The notes: generated by a model from the sequence alone, not told the origin. 61,202 nucleotides of DNA from an uncultured Clostridium sp. (GCA_946498245.1 CAMMNN010000019.1:1-61202); one strand, 5' to 3'. Numbered from the stretch's first letter, positions 17,073 to 26,958 are shown. Numbers and translations are program-made.

Positions 17073-17294
17073 CTATTTCTTCTCGTTAAGGCTTTTTAAG
17101 CAAACTACTAATCCAGCCACTACGAATAAAACGCATACAAGAAATGGCAGCATCAAATCCAGACCTAAAATATTCCCAAAAATTCCAGTAATTCCATGAT
17201 AGTCCCAATCGTATGGAGTAGCGGAACACAAGATGATAATTGCCCCTAAAAACCCCATTACTTGCCATGCAATACCTAAAAGCATCTTTTTCAT
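17073..17294 (-). CDS. Small membrane protein (73 aa)
   Basis: Two hydrophobic helices (LLGIAWQVMGFLGAIIILC and LMLPFLVCVLFVVAGLVVCL) joined by a short polar loop with YDWDYHG. A GGAGAGG ribosome binding site precedes the ATG. Part of the run of small membrane and lipoprotein genes. Unknown function; it resembles immunity-type or accessory membrane proteins only in general form. Confidence 0.7.
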   Translation of the reverse strand: MKKMLLGIAWQVMGFLGAIIILCSATPYDWDYHGITGIFGNILGLDLMLPFLVCVLFVVAGLVVCLKSLNEKK

Positions 17295-17385
17295 ATCAAA
17301 ACCTCTCCTCTATGCTCTTTCACGTCTTTTAACTATACGTCCAAAGAATACCTCTGGTTAATTTTTCGCCCATGCAATAGCGTAA

Positions 17386-18024
17386 TTAAGGTTCTTCATT
17401 GCTTAAATTACGGATAATTGCCAGCGCAATCTTTCCGGCATAATCTCTATTCTCTGTATCCTGCGGTGATTTTCCATAAATAGCAAAATGGTATTCATTG
17501 TATGTCCAGTCTATCATGAACATATCTCCAGCCTCATTTTCTTTCATATACGGGAAAATGTATTCATCATCTGCAGTCAGCGCCGTCCATTCAATCTTTG
17601 TAGAATCTACGAAGTCTTCTTCAGGCAGACTCAATTCTTTCCCTTTACTTGCAGCAAAAGTACATACCCCAACATTTTCTAAGTAAAACTCAATTTCTAA
17701 TTCATTCTCCTGAGATACTATGACTTCAACATTTGATGTAATTACCATATTTTCCAACACTTCTTTGGGATTTCCAAATCCGTCCGCATTTACCACATCT
17801 AATTCGCCATTCTCAATACTGTTTTTCTGGCCGTCATTTTTAGATGCTGTATCCTCAGTTCCATGTATTGTCGCTGCCTCTTCAAGCGATTCCTCTGTTT
17901 GCTGCACTTGGCTTTCATTCGGACTGCTCTTAGTACACGCACCTAAGATGAAACCTGTAGCTATCAATACAGTTATGATTTTCAATCTTGACCTCCGTAA
18001 ATTCGCCTTTTCTAAAATATTCAT
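17386..18024 (-). CDS. Lipoprotein of unknown function
   Basis: 212 residues. Signal peptide with lipobox FILGAC, Cys30 being the acylation site, then a Ser/Glu-rich linker and a globular domain (residues about 75-212) with no recognised family. The N-terminus is longer than usual for a lipoprotein (MNILEKANLRRSRLK before the hydrophobic stretch), but GGGAGA supports this ATG. Outer face of the cytoplasmic membrane. Confidence 0.8.
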   Translation of the reverse strand: MNILEKANLRRSRLKIITVLIATGFILGACTKSSPNESQVQQTEESLEEAATIHGTEDTASKNDGQKNSIENGELDVVNADGFGNPKEVLENMVITSNVEVIVSQENELEIEFYLENVGVCTFAASKGKELSLPEEDFVDSTKIEWTALTADDEYIFPYMKENEAGDMFMIDWTYNEYHFAIYGKSPQDTENRDYAGKIALAIIRNLSNEEP

Positions 18025-18134
18025 TCGAATATATTTCTCCCATCAAATTACGATTTCTTTACTCTGCTACGTCCATAGCTCCCATGAAATGATTTTGTAC
18101 AAACCTGAAATGGCGTTTCTCCTCCAATGTCCTT

Positions 18135-18671
18135 TTACATAAAATCTGCCCATGTACCTTGATAATCACATAGATGTTCATTCCAGTATATTATCTTTTC
18201 AATATATTCCTGCTTTCGCTGCTCTACTGCATTTTTGCAATTTTCAATTCCATATCGATATACGATTGCAGTAAGGTCATATATCGGATAGCCAATTGTA
18301 TGTCCGGCGGTATGCACTACTGCACATGCCTGACCGATAGAGTGGCAAATTGCAATATCTTCTTTATTATTAATGTCTTTCGCAAATCCATGGCAGTCTA
18401 AGATTTTTCGCTGCGCTAATGGCATCTTGATTTTTCCGGACGCCCAGTCTTTGGCTGCTTTCAATGCTTCCCTCGGGCGTCTTTCTTCCGGATATTTTTC
18501 TTCCAGCTTCGCGATAGATTCCGATGCAAAATCAAACGCCCACAATGCCATAACCTTGTGGCTTTGATTTTCAAATAACATCACTAGATCCTGTATGTAT
18601 TCCGAGTCTTTTGCAAATAAAACCTGATTTTTCTTTTTGAGTTTTATAGACACTTCGTCTATCCAATTCAT
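18135..18671 (-). CDS. Imm5-like putative immunity protein
   Basis: 178 residues from MNWIDEVSIKLKKK; an ATG 7 codons upstream (18692) is an alternative. The pattern VMALWAFDFASESIAKLEEKYPEERRPREALKAA, followed by AACAVVHTAGHTIGYPIYDLTA-like helices, is that of the Imm5 (PF14423) family of putative polymorphic-toxin immunity proteins. Such proteins sit in toxin/immunity arrays and neutralise toxins from rivals. No toxin gene is seen next to it, so it would be an orphan immunity gene. Neighbours are a small membrane protein and a TPR protein. Confidence 0.72.
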   Translation of the reverse strand: MNWIDEVSIKLKKKNQVLFAKDSEYIQDLVMLFENQSHKVMALWAFDFASESIAKLEEKYPEERRPREALKAAKDWASGKIKMPLAQRKILDCHGFAKDINNKEDIAICHSIGQACAVVHTAGHTIGYPIYDLTAIVYRYGIENCKNAVEQRKQEYIEKIIYWNEHLCDYQGTWADFM

Positions 18672-18692
18672 TTTGACCCCCATAATTTCCAT

Positions 18693-18938
18693 TTACCTAT
18701 GTCCAATATGTAACGCTGAAATTTGCATAGAGGCGGCTGGCGGACGTGCATTGCTTCCAAATCCAATGGAAACCATCATAATAAACGCAAGATAGATTAC
18801 GGAAAATACACACACTGCAATGAAAATTACTCTGATCCCTGCAGAGATGTTTTTTCTTCTGAATATCAAAGCAAGTACAGACACCAGAAATAAAATTAAA
18901 ACCATCGTCAATGTCCAATAGTTCAGCAGAAGGTTCAA
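18693..18938 (-). CDS. Small membrane protein (81 aa)
   Basis: Two strong hydrophobic segments (LTMVLILFLVSVLALIF and VIFIAVCVFSVIYLAFIMMV) and a polar tail. I start it at TTG 18938 because AAAGGAG lies 7 nt upstream; a GTG at 18956 would place that site inside the gene and overlap the TPR gene's end. Unknown function. Confidence 0.65.
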   Translation of the reverse strand: MNLLLNYWTLTMVLILFLVSVLALIFRRKNISAGIRVIFIAVCVFSVIYLAFIMMVSIGFGSNARPPAASMQISALHIGHR

Positions 18939-18952
18939 TAGTATACTCCTTT

Positions 18953-19447
18953 TCACACAATGTTTTTAACATGAGTTCTTAAATAATCGAAATATTTTTT
19001 TCCGTCGTCATTCCCGTCCTCGTCGGGTTCAAATATCTCTCTTCCCTCAAACATATAAGCTCTAAGCAAATATTCTATGGCGTTTTTTTCGTCTCCAATT
19101 TCCAAACAGCATTCCCCCAATCGAAGCATGATAAATGGGTTTCCATAGCCTTCGCCGCTCAAATTTCCCCTTGCTTTGTCAAAACATTGGTGTGCTTTTT
19201 CATACTGTTTCCTTTGGAAATAAATATCACCTATAGCAGCTAAAAACCATACGGTTTCACTGTAAAGTTGCTGCGGCTCCGGTATTAGATGAAGAGCCTC
19301 TTTCCATGCCTGTATCGCTTCTTCATAGTGTTCTTCATATTCAAGCCGATTGCCTTTTTCTGCTAATTCAGCCAACTTTGCTTTTATCCTTGGCGTCAGG
19401 CTATTGGGCTCTGCTTCCTCCTTTTCCTGCTTTGAAAACACCCCCAT
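18953..19447 (-). CDS. TPR-repeat protein
   Basis: 164 residues with about three tetratricopeptide-like helical pairs: LEYEEHYEEAIQAWKEAL, FLAAIGDIYFQRKQYEKAHQCF and MLRLGECCLEIGDEKNAIEYLLRAY. No other domain. Cytoplasmic, likely protein-protein interaction. Proteins of this size and type are common beside Imm genes in polymorphic-toxin loci, and an Imm5-like gene lies just downstream. GGAGGTATATT precedes the ATG. Confidence 0.85.
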   Translation of the reverse strand: MGVFSKQEKEEAEPNSLTPRIKAKLAELAEKGNRLEYEEHYEEAIQAWKEALHLIPEPQQLYSETVWFLAAIGDIYFQRKQYEKAHQCFDKARGNLSGEGYGNPFIMLRLGECCLEIGDEKNAIEYLLRAYMFEGREIFEPDEDGNDDGKKYFDYLRTHVKNIV

Positions 19448-19532
19448 AATATACCTCCGTAATCTTTGATTTGTCGGTTCTTTTTAATCCCACCGGCTGC
19501 AAAGCCTGCGATTTCGTGTCGTCATAACACCC

Positions 19533-21179
19533 TTATCCGGCAAACACCAGACCTTCAAAACATTCTTCAATACTCTTTCCTTCAATCGTACGGGGCCAGC
19601 CGCTGATGTCAACCAAAACCTTGTATTTACTTCCATCAGCCGCATTCTCTAAAATTCCGTAGGTTTTATTGTCCGTAGCCGTCCAGTACAGCTTTGTGCC
19701 GGTAGGGATCACTGTTTCTTCTTCAAAGTTACTTCCCGTAAATGCCGGTATCTCTGCAATAGCCGTCAGCGTCCTTCCCATTACCCGGTACTCCTCTTCC
19801 AAAGGAAGGGGCTGTCCGCCTTGCCCTATCTGATAGTTTCTGGCAATCAAGGCAGTAGATAAAAGATCTCCACGATCAAACAATTCAAAATTCTGCACAT
19901 CCATGGGGACAGAGTCATAAAAACCGCTGTAGCAGGTACCAGTCTCCGGGCTGCCTTCCGCCAGGGAGGTCAAATTTACAATGGCCAAATAGCGGTAATC
20001 ATTGTCGCTCAGGCATTCTCCGTAGAAATATACGCCGTCCTCTCCCTGCATAATGTAGGCGGCGCTTATTCCATAGTAACCGTCCAGGGTCATTTCTGCC
20101 CCGTCTGCCGTTAATGTATAAAGGGCGACCATTCCATCCGTGCTCGCCGGGACATAAGACACCTCTTCCGGGCCGCCGTCCCCGTCTATATCAATACTGA
20201 GGCTTTCGTACTCCTTCAGCCTGTGCACTCCGGCATCATAGGAGCATACATATTGCTGGTTAAATCCGGCTTTTTCACTGTCATAGGGGATCTCTACCTT
20301 CATAGTCCCCGATGCCCAGGGGCCGATCTCATAGGGACTGAAATACACCGTCATCCCCTGGGTGGTAAGAGTGAAATTGAGGCTGTAATTGTAATTTGCC
20401 AGTCCGGAAGGTTCCTCGTAGACTTCCTGACGGACTGTTTCTTTGTATTCCGGAAACAGAGCCTCTTCCTGGTATTCCTCTGTCAATCGGGCAACGATTT
20501 CTTCATACAGGCCTTCCCGGTTGGAAATTACATCAGAAAGGGTCAGCAGTTTTCCGGTTTGGGAATCGTAATTATATCCTGACACACTGCTGCTTCCATG
20601 GACGCCGCCGGAAAATCCGTAGTTTTCATTAATAAAGGAGAATACTCTGTCGTCCGCCCGAAGGACATTGATGACGGATTCTGTCGAATAGGGATAAAAC
20701 TCCCCGCCTTCCGACTGCCGGAAAGAAAACTCTTCTCTGGCAATTTCCGACAGCGTATGGTATTCACTCTCCACAGCCTCTTTCTTTGCTTCAGAAAATT
20801 CACTGAGGGCCTTTTTCAACTGGGGATATTCTTCCTCCCGGATTCCCACTGTGGAAACCTTTCCGGAACAAAAAAGCTGGTAGCCATCGCCATACTCGCC
20901 GTACTCGCTGTAATCGCTGAATCTCTGTTCCTCCACAACGGGATGGAGAATCTTTCTTTCTAAAAGTTCCGTTTCTTTATCAGCCTCCTGCTGGGGTTCT
21001 GTTTCTTCCCCTTCTGTTTCTTCTGCAGCTTCTGAGGATTCAATTATAATTTCCGCTGATTCTGCGGACTCCTCCGCCTTGCTGCTCTCCGGTGCAGTTT
21101 CCTCCGGCTGTGCTTTCGGGGTACACGCCGTCAAAATGGCTCCTGTCAGCGCCGCCGCTATCAAAAGACTTTTTTTCAT
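19533..21179 (-). CDS. Lipoprotein with DUF4163/DUF3298 (PdaC/RsiV-like) domain
   Basis: 548 residues. Lipobox ILTAC (Cys19), a 60-residue Glu/Ser-rich linker, then a PdaC/RsiV-like region (about 80-310) including YPQLKKALSEFS, FSFINENYGFSGGVHGSS, SGYNYDSQTGKLLTLSDV and FSPYEIGPWASG. In RsiV this fold binds lysozyme; here there is no anti-sigma N-terminus, so only an envelope role is implied. A C-terminal domain of about 220 residues contains a calcium-loop-like DIDGDGGPEE and is otherwise unassigned. GGAGG precedes the ATG. Confidence 0.8.
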   Translation of the reverse strand: MKKSLLIAAALTGAILTACTPKAQPEETAPESSKAEESAESAEIIIESSEAAEETEGEETEPQQEADKETELLERKILHPVVEEQRFSDYSEYGEYGDGYQLFCSGKVSTVGIREEEYPQLKKALSEFSEAKKEAVESEYHTLSEIAREEFSFRQSEGGEFYPYSTESVINVLRADDRVFSFINENYGFSGGVHGSSSVSGYNYDSQTGKLLTLSDVISNREGLYEEIVARLTEEYQEEALFPEYKETVRQEVYEEPSGLANYNYSLNFTLTTQGMTVYFSPYEIGPWASGTMKVEIPYDSEKAGFNQQYVCSYDAGVHRLKEYESLSIDIDGDGGPEEVSYVPASTDGMVALYTLTADGAEMTLDGYYGISAAYIMQGEDGVYFYGECLSDNDYRYLAIVNLTSLAEGSPETGTCYSGFYDSVPMDVQNFELFDRGDLLSTALIARNYQIGQGGQPLPLEEEYRVMGRTLTAIAEIPAFTGSNFEEETVIPTGTKLYWTATDNKTYGILENAADGSKYKVLVDISGWPRTIEGKSIEECFEGLVFAG

Positions 21180-21274
21180 TTGACTCCTCCCTCTTTAAAG
21201 TTCGATATATCTTTCATTTTTATGGCATTGCTCTTTTATCTCTTCTATAAGGCACTTTCCAATCGTTCAGCCAA

Positions 21275-21562
21275 TTATTTCTTGTAAAAGCGAACTGCAG
21301 CAAAATTAATGATTAACGTACCTGTTACGAGGACAATTACAGCTATCGAAATTGCTTTGGTCGTATCCATCACTGCAGAATAATCGCCGATGTCTATCAT
21401 ATGTTTTATTTCAAAAATCTGGAATGCAAGAGCACAGCAGCAGCAAGTAAAGCTGAGTCCACAGCAGTTGCTTTTCTTCTTTAAAGCGATTGCCGCCAAC
21501 GGAATCCCCCAGGCCATCAAACCAAGGAAAATACTTCCAAGATGAAAAAAGTAAGTCATCAT
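21275..21562 (-). CDS. Small Cys-rich membrane protein (95 aa)
   Basis: Helices YFFHLGSIFLGLMAWGIPLAAIAL, GLSFTCCCCALAFQIF and AISIAVIVLVTGTLIINFAAV. The run of four cysteines inside the middle helix is unusual. GGAGGGGATTAA precedes two tandem ATG codons. No family recognised with confidence. Confidence 0.7.
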   Translation of the reverse strand: MMTYFFHLGSIFLGLMAWGIPLAAIALKKKSNCCGLSFTCCCCALAFQIFEIKHMIDIGDYSAVMDTTKAISIAVIVLVTGTLIINFAAVRFYKK

Positions 21563-21710
21563 TTAATCCCCTCCACAAATTTATAATAGCATTAGAGTAC
21601 AGAAACAGCAGTTTCCTTGTACTCTAATGCTACCACAAATAGGAAGAAAATGTATTAAGATCCCCTCACATTTTTCTTAAAATATTTTACTCTCCTCTTT
21701 CCCTGAAAAA

Positions 21711-24700
21711 TTACTTTTTCTGTTTTTCCAGGATACTGTAAATATATTCCGATTCTTCCGGCAAAAGTCCCAGCAGGGCCTCCATTTGCTTATCAATATC
21801 GGCCGAAAAATCCAGCAGACCGTTGGCGTCGCTGTAATCTATCAGATCAGGGACAAACATGGCAAGGGAGGTCAATGACTCATCAGACATTAAAAAGGCA
21901 AATTTTATAAAACGGGAATTGGCGTAATTCATAAAGTTTTCCGCTTCTTTTCTCGTTTTAAAAGAACTGAGAGCCACCCGCGCCCTTCCAAAAGCGCTGT
22001 GATTATCTACGATCTCCATCTGATTATCTCTGCCGTCCTGACCGCCTGGATGGGCGCTGGAAACCACTACCTGCCACTGGTCAATCAGCTCCCTATGCTT
22101 TTTAACAGCCTTCCTGTCCACCACAAACCATCTGCTGCGTCCTGCCGGTCCGGACTTATCATTGGTCAGCACTTTGGTTTGTTTTTCATAATCAATGGAC
22201 ATGGACTCGTCATAGAGAACCATCTCTCCCTCATAGGTGTCCACAAAATCACTTTCAATTCCAAAAAGAGAACGGGGTAAAACAGCTTCGTGCAGAAATC
22301 TCAGACTATTCTTTTCCACAAAGGCTTTTACTTTATCAATAATAGCAACGTCCCTGGGGTTTACCACAAACAAGTCGTCCCCCGGTTTTTTCCGCTTGGC
22401 CACGGTATGCGTCTCTCCAGCTATGTATTCATATTCAAAAGTGTCTCTATCCGCAGAAGATCCCAGATGCACGATAGAAATTCCGTCTGGAATGTCAATA
22501 CCGTTAAAAATGTCTCCGGAATTAGGATAAAATATCACTCTCTCTAATCTTGGGGAATTAATCAGCTCCTTCCCAAAGTCTTTTAACCCTTTCCCTGACT
22601 GATGCATCCATCTCAGCCCCGGAAATATCATAACAGAGTCCCTCTCCGACAGCTCCGCCGCCTGGAGAACAAAATGCTGGAAAATATTCTTTCTGGGATT
22701 CTGGCCGTTTTTTCTGCCTGTTGTTTCCGCCTCCTGCTGATAGGGCGGGTTCCCCACAACTGCATTAAATTTCACTCTGTCAACCTCTCTTTCTAATACG
22801 GTTTCCGCCAAATCTGCATGGCTTAGAAATTCCTTTCGGCTTAGGAGAACCTTTACATTTTTGTACCTGGCAGCCTCGTCTTCTCTCTCCGCTGGCAGCA
22901 AATCATAGGCATAAAACGCCGATGAAATACATTGGGGATTGAGTCCGAGAACACAGTAAACTTTCCTTGTAAATTCATACGCCACAGGAGACGTGGGGAT
23001 AGATTCAATGGAATTTTCAATAGATTTTGGATCTATGTTTAACTCCATGCACCTCTCGTAGATGGCAATGGCAAACTCTCCCATCTTACTGGCAATATCC
23101 AGTATCTTATTGTATCTTCCCAGGGTTTTAAAACAGCTATCAGGAAGCATACCGACGGCAGTTTTTGCGGCGGACAGGGGCGTCGTAACCTCCGATTCCG
23201 ATAGCTTTCCGAACCTTCCCATTGCCGTCACTGCCCTCTCAATGGGAGATTTATCATCATCACGGGAAAGCCTGCTTATATTCTCAATTTTATAATCTAA
23301 GCAGTTCAGCTTAAAGGGATCCATATTGTAAAGTATCTGCTCCATGACCTTTGGATCCAAAGCCAGATTTTTCAGGATTCGCCGGTTTTCTTCTGTGCTG
23401 CTGCAGTCAATAATTTCAGACAGAGAGGCCACTTTATCTTCCGTCAGGAAGGCAAAAAACAGGATTCGGGAATAATAGGTCCTAAGTTTTTCGTCCAGCG
23501 CCCTCTGTTCCTTTTGCGTGTCTGCTTCCTTTAAATTATCAGAATTGCTGATTTCCCTGGTGTCAGGGCTCTGTCTTAAATCGTCTTCTCCTCTGTCATC
23601 CGGCTCTTCAAAATCTGTTTTATTTCCCTGGTACGCCTCAAGCTTCAGGCCGCCTTTTGTCCCCAGTTCGGCCTGTCTCTCAATCTCCCTTTTAATCGCC
23701 TCAACGGCCAAAAGATTTCTGTCTACAGGAATATCTTTCGCCTCGTCTATCACCCCGCGGCTGCTGGAATAGTCGCTGATTGCCGATAATATGTCCACAG
23801 CCTCTACCTGTTGAATCTTTCCTTTATTCATTGTAATAACAGGTGAAATTTCTAACTCCGTTTCCATCCTGTCCCTTAAATGCTTGTTGCCGGAGCTATC
23901 CGTGTTTACATTGTAGATCAATGACTTTTGCTCCTGCATGACAAACATCCTGTGGGGATCAAAATCAACCAGGAGGGTCTGGGGTTTCATATTATACTTG
24001 ATTTCTTCCCCTTCTTTATTTGTATAGAGGTCTACATACTGGCTCTGGAGCCGAAAAACAGCCTGATCATATTCCTGGGGAGATGCGGTGTCTTTTAAAA
24101 AAATCATGGTGTCCCATTCCTTTACAGTGCTCCCCGTCAACATACGGTTTACTGTAAGAGTAATGGTCTTTTTCTTGTCCCTTTCGCATCTTCTTATGGT
24201 TTCCTTTATCTGATCCACTGTTTTATATTTTCTGCTTCCATCGACGCCAGAAATATTGATGATCTCATACTGTCCCAAATGCTTAAACTGTTTTTTATAA
24301 GTGAGCAGCAAATTTTCTAATGCATCGCATGAGGCGCAGTAGGGAAGCACCACAACCATATGGCGGCACATATCTCCTTTCTGGATTTTTTTATAGTCCA
24401 AAAAGGGAAAGATGCTCTCATCGCTTTTTCCTCCGTCCATTGCCTCAAACAATTTCAGGACTTCTTTTTCATGAATAAATCTTTTATGGGAATTATCTTT
24501 CTTTTTGGAAATGGACACTGGCTTGAACAGTTCTGAAAAGGCATAGGTGATTCCAGTTCCTTTTAAATGGTTTAACAATTCCAGCGCCGATGCGTTAGGC
24601 TGAAAGGCAAATCGGATCATCTGAGGGAAGCCGTAATACGGGTTTTCCCACTCCTCCATTTCCCTTTTTCCGGTTTTCAGTTCTCTTAACTGTCTGCGTT

Positions 24701-25847
24701 CTTCCCATTCTTCCTGGGCCTTTACTATATCGGAAAACTGGTAAAAGCATATAATATCCTCTTTTGAAAATTCACTTCCCATGAGGATTCTGTAAGGCGT
24801 TCCGGACAGGTGGAGCTTGACTTTTACCTGAAGGGCTTTTAACTGCTCCGCCGCTTCCGCCGTTTCTATATAGTCGTCGCCTTCTCCATCGCCGAATCGC
24901 ATATCAATGTCCCTGGTATATCCGGCGGTACGAATGATCCGCCCGTAACTCTCAGCTCTGGCTCCGTAATGGGTTTCATCAATGATCATTAAATCCATTG
25001 CGTTTTCAAAGAGTTCCTTGTGCTTCTCTTTGATGATTTCCCCCTGCAAATCCTGTAAGGTAAGGAAAATCACGACTCCCTTTCCGCCGTCTTTGGCGTT
25101 TCTTATGGCATTGCCGTCTTCCAAAAGTTCAATTGATGAAAGAAAGGTATATTCTTTATTAAAATTATCTGCGCTTTGCACCGTTTTCTTCCACTCCTGG
25201 CAGACGTCGCCCTTAGCGGAAACCACTAGCACCGACCGGTAACCCATTTCCTTTGCGCAGCATAATGCCGTAAAGGATTTTCCAAACCGCATAACGGCGT
25301 ACATTAAAAGATTGGTTCTTCCGTTATTTACGGCTTCTATAAAATTCTCAATGGCTTTCTTTTGCTCCGGCCTTGGCTCCCAATATCCGGAGGAGGCATA
25401 AACAGTTTTCTCAGGAAGCCAGCTATCGGCGCTGTAAAACTGATACCGGTTTTCCCCTCTTTCGCTGCTTTTCTTTATATCGTCAATGGCATCTTTTACA
25501 TCCTGGACGGAAGTATTCTGAAAAAATTCATTGGAATAATACTTTTCCGGCGAAATCTTTGACAAGTCTTCTTTCGTCAGCCTGTGTTTTCCCAGAGTAT
25601 TGGTCAGGTAATCATGGACAGAATAATCTCTGAAAAACGTATTCTCGCCAATAAGCGCTTCCGCGCTAAATTCAGGTTTCAGATCCCCAAAGTACTTCCG
25701 CCATTCCTGCAAACGGATCGGAAGCGCCCGGTATGTATCTCCCACTTTGAGATAATTGGGGATTTTGCCTGTTGAAAATGCATAAATTCGAGGTTTTACA
25801 CGGCCTACTATGAGTTTTTCAATTACCTTTGTATCATCTGTGGTCAT
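21711..25847 (-). CDS. GIY-YIG-like / SF2 helicase / Eco57I-type N6-adenine methylase fusion
   Basis: 1378 residues. A GIY-YIG-like N-terminus (residues about 20-60: IYAFST, YLKVGDT, Arg45) is followed by an SF2 helicase (about 165-620) with WEPRPEQKKAI, Walker A variant MRFGKSF near 190, DETH near 290, SGTPYR, and motif VI-like QEYDQAVFRLQSQ. A methylase segment follows, with catalytic motif NPPY near residue 1035 (AVVGNPPYQQEAETTGRKNG), typical of Eco57I-like adenine methylases. Motif I is not evident here, and the partner gene may supply it. The ATG overlaps the partner's stop (ATGA). Probably a restriction-modification or anti-phage enzyme that methylates, translocates and cuts DNA; the GIY-YIG call is the weakest part. 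Confidence 0.85.
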   Translation of the reverse strand: MTTDDTKVIEKLIVGRVKPRIYAFSTGKIPNYLKVGDTYRALPIRLQEWRKYFGDLKPEFSAEALIGENTFFRDYSVHDYLTNTLGKHRLTKEDLSKISPEKYYSNEFFQNTSVQDVKDAIDDIKKSSERGENRYQFYSADSWLPEKTVYASSGYWEPRPEQKKAIENFIEAVNNGRTNLLMYAVMRFGKSFTALCCAKEMGYRSVLVVSAKGDVCQEWKKTVQSADNFNKEYTFLSSIELLEDGNAIRNAKDGGKGVVIFLTLQDLQGEIIKEKHKELFENAMDLMIIDETHYGARAESYGRIIRTAGYTRDIDMRFGDGEGDDYIETAEAAEQLKALQVKVKLHLSGTPYRILMGSEFSKEDIICFYQFSDIVKAQEEWEERRQLRELKTGKREMEEWENPYYGFPQMIRFAFQPNASALELLNHLKGTGITYAFSELFKPVSISKKKDNSHKRFIHEKEVLKLFEAMDGGKSDESIFPFLDYKKIQKGDMCRHMVVVLPYCASCDALENLLLTYKKQFKHLGQYEIINISGVDGSRKYKTVDQIKETIRRCERDKKKTITLTVNRMLTGSTVKEWDTMIFLKDTASPQEYDQAVFRLQSQYVDLYTNKEGEEIKYNMKPQTLLVDFDPHRMFVMQEQKSLIYNVNTDSSGNKHLRDRMETELEISPVITMNKGKIQQVEAVDILSAISDYSSSRGVIDEAKDIPVDRNLLAVEAIKREIERQAELGTKGGLKLEAYQGNKTDFEEPDDRGEDDLRQSPDTREISNSDNLKEADTQKEQRALDEKLRTYYSRILFFAFLTEDKVASLSEIIDCSSTEENRRILKNLALDPKVMEQILYNMDPFKLNCLDYKIENISRLSRDDDKSPIERAVTAMGRFGKLSESEVTTPLSAAKTAVGMLPDSCFKTLGRYNKILDIASKMGEFAIAIYERCMELNIDPKSIENSIESIPTSPVAYEFTRKVYCVLGLNPQCISSAFYAYDLLPAEREDEAARYKNVKVLLSRKEFLSHADLAETVLEREVDRVKFNAVVGNPPYQQEAETTGRKNGQNPRKNIFQHFVLQAAELSERDSVMIFPGLRWMHQSGKGLKDFGKELINSPRLERVIFYPNSGDIFNGIDIPDGISIVHLGSSADRDTFEYEYIAGETHTVAKRKKPGDDLFVVNPRDVAIIDKVKAFVEKNSLRFLHEAVLPRSLFGIESDFVDTYEGEMVLYDESMSIDYEKQTKVLTNDKSGPAGRSRWFVVDRKAVKKHRELIDQWQVVVSSAHPGGQDGRDNQMEIVDNHSAFGRARVALSSFKTRKEAENFMNYANSRFIKFAFLMSDESLTSLAMFVPDLIDYSDANGLLDFSADIDKQMEALLGLLPEESEYIYSILEKQKK

Positions 25848-26800
25848 AGCTTTTCCCTCTCTACCAGCGATTTAAAAAGAAGGGTCTTTTTGGAACGCCA
25901 ATCGTGAATTTTACAATAAAGAGCTTTACAATAAAGGTCTTTTTCCGGCGATTTTATATTTTCCAAAGCCATCTGTTCGTACTGTTCTTCAACAGCGCCA
26001 AAGGGCACTGTATATGTGAGTCCGTCCATCTGCCACACATTCCAGGCAATGATGTTTGCTGCCCTTCTCAGTTGTACGGCATCAGGCTCTGTGTGAAATT
26101 TATACTGCATATTTTCAATAAAAGTATACAGAATATTTTCTCTTGCAATTAGCAGGCTGTCCCCCTGAAACTCAAACCCATATACGCTTTCAAGGGCCCT
26201 CATAGCCCATTTCACCCATTCATCTATTGAGCTCGTATTTTCATTCACAACCCGCAATTTTCTGTCCAACAGGCCGATTCGGTTGTAAATAGGAATGGAT
26301 TCTCCCGTTGCCATATCATACCTGCTAGTCAAATACGGGGCTTCTCCACAAGTGATTTCCAGTCGTCTGGCGTCAACATAATCCCGCCACCCCAGTCCGT
26401 TTTTTCGGGGAAAAACAATGATTTTCTCATTGGTATGCCACGTCTTGTCGCCTTCGACATTAAAGACACTGTCTTTTCCAAACCAGGCTCTGTCCAGTAA
26501 ATTATTCTGCTGGTTGCAAATCCATGCCGGGGTAAAGACTTCCGCCTTCCCTTTTGTCCGGCTGATCCGGTTCTCCTTTCCCTTTAAAACCCGGGGCTGT
26601 ATGACCCCGGCGTTTCTCCCTGTAATTAAATCCATGGTAATGGGATATTTGGAATGGTATTCCTCCCCCAAAGCCTCATAATCCTTTGTGGCCCAGATAA
26701 TATTCCTTTTGGTGGTTTTATCAGAAAGAAATATGGCTAATATATGGTTTCCAAATTCGGCAAGCTTATTCTCATTAATATCAGTTAGTGATAATGGCAT
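25844..26800 (-). CDS. Restriction-modification 'subunit M'-like partner with FTP motif
   Basis: 318 residues. Contains KAEVFTPAWICNQQNN (residues 85-100), resembling motif X of N6-adenine methylases (xxFTP), and RRLEITCGEAPYL (146-157), a possible degenerate AdoMet motif I. It lacks NPPY, which is in the overlapping downstream gene. I infer that the two proteins together make one methylase, or that this subunit guides the larger one. First gene of the two-gene operon, with GGGAG before the ATG. Function beyond family resemblance is not established here. Confidence 0.75.
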   Translation of the reverse strand: MPLSLTDINENKLAEFGNHILAIFLSDKTTKRNIIWATKDYEALGEEYHSKYPITMDLITGRNAGVIQPRVLKGKENRISRTKGKAEVFTPAWICNQQNNLLDRAWFGKDSVFNVEGDKTWHTNEKIIVFPRKNGLGWRDYVDARRLEITCGEAPYLTSRYDMATGESIPIYNRIGLLDRKLRVVNENTSSIDEWVKWAMRALESVYGFEFQGDSLLIARENILYTFIENMQYKFHTEPDAVQLRRAANIIAWNVWQMDGLTYTVPFGAVEEQYEQMALENIKSPEKDLYCKALYCKIHDWRSKKTLLFKSLVEREKL

Positions 26801-26928
26801 TCACCCAGTCTCCCTGTTCTATCTATCCTAATTCCTAATCATTTTCCAGTCCTGCTCTCTTCAAAAAGCATACCATTAATGCGCCCCAATTACAATAGCG
26901 GACGAGGTATAACTCATTAATACTAACA

Positions 26929-26958
26929 GGGCAGAGCCCTGAAAATCCGGCTCTGCCC
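26929..26958. terminator. Hairpin downstream of the toxin-antitoxin operon
   Basis: Perfect 10-bp stem GGGCAGAGCC/GGCTCTGCCC with a 10-nt loop. No long T run on either strand, so termination strength is uncertain. The rest of 26801-27012 shows nothing else. Confidence 0.55.
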
